DNA of 64,000 nt from Lepidurus packardi. Its lineage: Eukaryota; Arthropoda; Branchiopoda; Notostraca; Triopsidae. The notes beneath the pieces were generated by a model, which was given only the letters and a program-made list of their open reading frames with translations, searched no databases and was not told where the DNA came from. Both the position numbers and the translations under genes were made by a program. Positions 62,824 to 64,000 of the stretch are shown here, piece by piece. Within the stretch, counting starts at the first letter, position 1. Every line of letters starts with the position of its first letter. The stretch covers positions 124,001-188,000 of the forward strand of contig JAKZAN010000062.1 in assembly GCA_023053545.1 (NCBI GenBank), in the 5' to 3' direction.

Positions 62824-63791
62824 AATGCGTTATTTAGAGATTTTGAATGCGATTTATAAAATTTTCTGATTTGAAAAAGTGCGAAAAACACGAATAAAAA
62901 TAACAACGGCAAAATAAATTTTAACTTGCCATTTGCACTAGCGCGATTTTGAATATTTAAAATTTTCGAATAGTCCTTAACTACTTTATCAAGCGAAATT
63001 TGCTCTATTTTATAATAGGCTTGTTGCTCTATTAGCTCATCTTTTGTACGCAGAATCGTGTTTAATTGCGCATTATCGCTTAAAAATACACCGCCTGTTC
63101 CACCTGCCGAACCTGATTTTGCAAAACCGTCTAGCAGTGCGTCAATTTGCGCAATAGTACGGATGTTTTGGTCCATTTTTGCAGCGATGTTTTTTAATGA
63201 TTGCGCTTGGACTTGCTGCAGATAAACATTCTGATTAAGATACGTAAGCAAAGGCTTAATGACCATTTCATTTGACGCTTTTCCTTTGGTAATGAAACGG
63301 ATTGTGTGGTATCTGTAATTCTTACTCGTTGTATAGTTTTCAACTGTTTTGTTGATATCGCCAGCATCAGATAACAGCTTTAAGACTTCGTAATTAGGTT
63401 CTTTACTGTTTACAAAATAGTAGACGTCTGAAAGGGGTTTGATTTCCATTTCAAGTAATTTACTAGGTTGTGGGAAACCAACAGATTTTAGAAAAACAGT
63501 GTCTCTTTCTATAATTTTTGATTCTAGCAAATTGATAGAGGAGTATAAAAAGTCGACGCTGTTGAAATTGGGCATCACAACAATTTCGTGTTTATAGGTT
63601 TTTTGCGTCACATCTAAATAAGCGCCCAGTCCAACACCCAGCAGCACTAAAACTGCGATCGTGATTTTATTTCGAACTATTTGATTTAAAAATTGAAACA
63701 AAAAATTGCCAAAAGAACGGTACATGTTTGAAAATCCTCTAGAGATGTCCGTTAATTGAATTTCTTGGTCTTGCGTATTGTTTACACTCAT
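62820..63791 (-). CDS. Wzz-like chain-length determinant
   Basis: 323 aa with two flanking membrane helices (about 43-60, [19 protein letters not shown], and about 290-309, [17 protein letters not shown]) and a helical, coiled periplasmic middle ([34 protein letters not shown]). This is the Wzz/PCP topology that sets polymer length, though the sequence is divergent. It overlaps rfbA by 4 nt. Confidence 0.82.
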   Translation of the reverse strand: MSVNNTQDQEIQLTDISRGFSNMYRSFGNFLFQFLNQIVRNKITIAVLVLLGVGLGAYLDVTQKTYKHEIVVMPNFNSVDFLYSSINLLESKIIERDTVFLKSVGFPQPSKLLEMEIKPLSDVYYFVNSKEPNYEVLKLLSDAGDINKTVENYTTSKNYRYHTIRFITKGKASNEMVIKPLLTYLNQNVYLQQVQAQSLKNIAAKMDQNIRTIAQIDALLDGFAKSGSAGGTGGVFLSDNAQLNTILRTKDELIEQQAYYKIEQISLDKVVKDYSKILNIQNRASANGKLKFILPLLFLFVFFALFQIRKFYKSHSKSLNNAL

Positions 63792-63797
63792 GAAAAG

Positions 63798-64000
63798 TTA
63801 CAGTTTAATGTTAAAAATCTGCTCTAATATTTTTATAGTTATGAGATAAGTAGGCTTCACTCCTGTTGTTCCTAGTCCGCCAGAAGCGAGCGTGCTACCA
63901 GTTTCAAGCGGATTATCTGATGCATAATAAGCATACCTAACTTTTACGTCTGGATTTATGGACTTGCGAATTTTTGATGCAGACTGAATTGCCTTTTGAT
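63798..64000 (-). CDS. C-terminal 67 codons of an unidentified gene
   Basis: On the minus strand one frame is open from the window edge to a TAA at 63798, ending with ILEQIFNIKL. Readable part includes INPDVKVRYAYYASDNPLET and ASGGLGTTGVKPTYLI. I do not recognise the family. It lies 6 nt before the Wzz-like gene, so it is probably another polysaccharide gene. Cut by the window edge. Confidence 0.6.
   Translation of the reverse strand, partial: QKAIQSASKIRKSINPDVKVRYAYYASDNPLETGSTLASGGLGTTGVKPTYLITIKILEQIFNIKL

Noticed and set aside
1..64000. CRISPR array, rRNA or tRNA genes
   Set aside because: No regularly spaced repeat-spacer array, rRNA segment or cloverleaf was recognised by eye.

Overview
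The window looks like chromosome from a member of the Flavobacteriaceae, most likely Flavobacterium or a close relative. Evidence: AT-rich DNA, the Bacteroidota -7 promoter element TAnnTTTG upstream of many starts, and family markers such as a GLPGLI protein next to a TonB-type barrel, type IX secretion (T9SS) sorting tails, a SprE/PorW-like lipoprotein, and an ATP synthase operon (atpBEFHAG) without atpD/atpC. No rRNA or tRNA gene was seen.

Layout. 1-2.6 kb: dprA (cut by the window edge), an HU-like/SPOR protein and an acyl-CoA thioesterase. 2.8-9.3 kb: a minus-strand envelope group (flippase, dut, NDP-sugar pyrophosphorylase, TPR protein, DUF4292 lipoprotein, EnvC-like M23 protein). 9.3-12.6 kb: an accessory patch with a truncated GNAT copy, a small membrane protein, a secreted Cys-containing protein, an XRE regulator with an apparent frameshift, a full-length GNAT gene with a frameshifted tail, a candidate small RNA, and a DUF433/DUF5615 toxin-antitoxin-like pair. 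12.6-21.7 kb: a minus-strand run from the SprE-like lipoprotein through bactofilin, AtpZ and a small membrane protein to atpB-E-F-H-A-G. 21.9-25.2 kb: a DUF5687/ABC exporter and a PaaE-like ferredoxin reductase. 25.2-29.9 kb: repeat-rich intergenic DNA, a small membrane protein and the GLPGLI/TonB-barrel pair. 29.9-34.7 kb: housekeeping block (GT9, DUF4254, upp, two membrane proteins, purD).

34.8-50.7 kb and 60.6-64 kb: a large surface-polysaccharide cluster on the minus strand. It holds an initiating sugar-phosphate transferase, UDP-xylose synthase-like SDR, glycosyltransferases, two polymerase/ligase-like proteins, a Wzx-like flippase, acyl-, formyl- and aminotransferases, a GT39-like transferase, rfbA/C/D and a Wzz-like protein. 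The gene set suggests a polymer with rhamnose and an N-formylated 4-amino-4,6-dideoxyhexose. Between its two parts, on the opposite strand (50.9-60.4 kb), lie three tandem paralogues encoding huge secreted LTD-CotH kinase proteins with T9SS tails.

How they may work together (inference): the SprE-like protein is a T9SS/gliding component; the CotH proteins are T9SS cargo; in Porphyromonas such cargo is anchored to a special LPS, so the neighbouring polysaccharide cluster is a plausible anchor source. The most interesting items are the CotH triplet, the GNAT-flanked accessory insert, a dispersed hairpin element present in at least two mirrored copies, and a formyltransferase missing its usual catalytic Asn.
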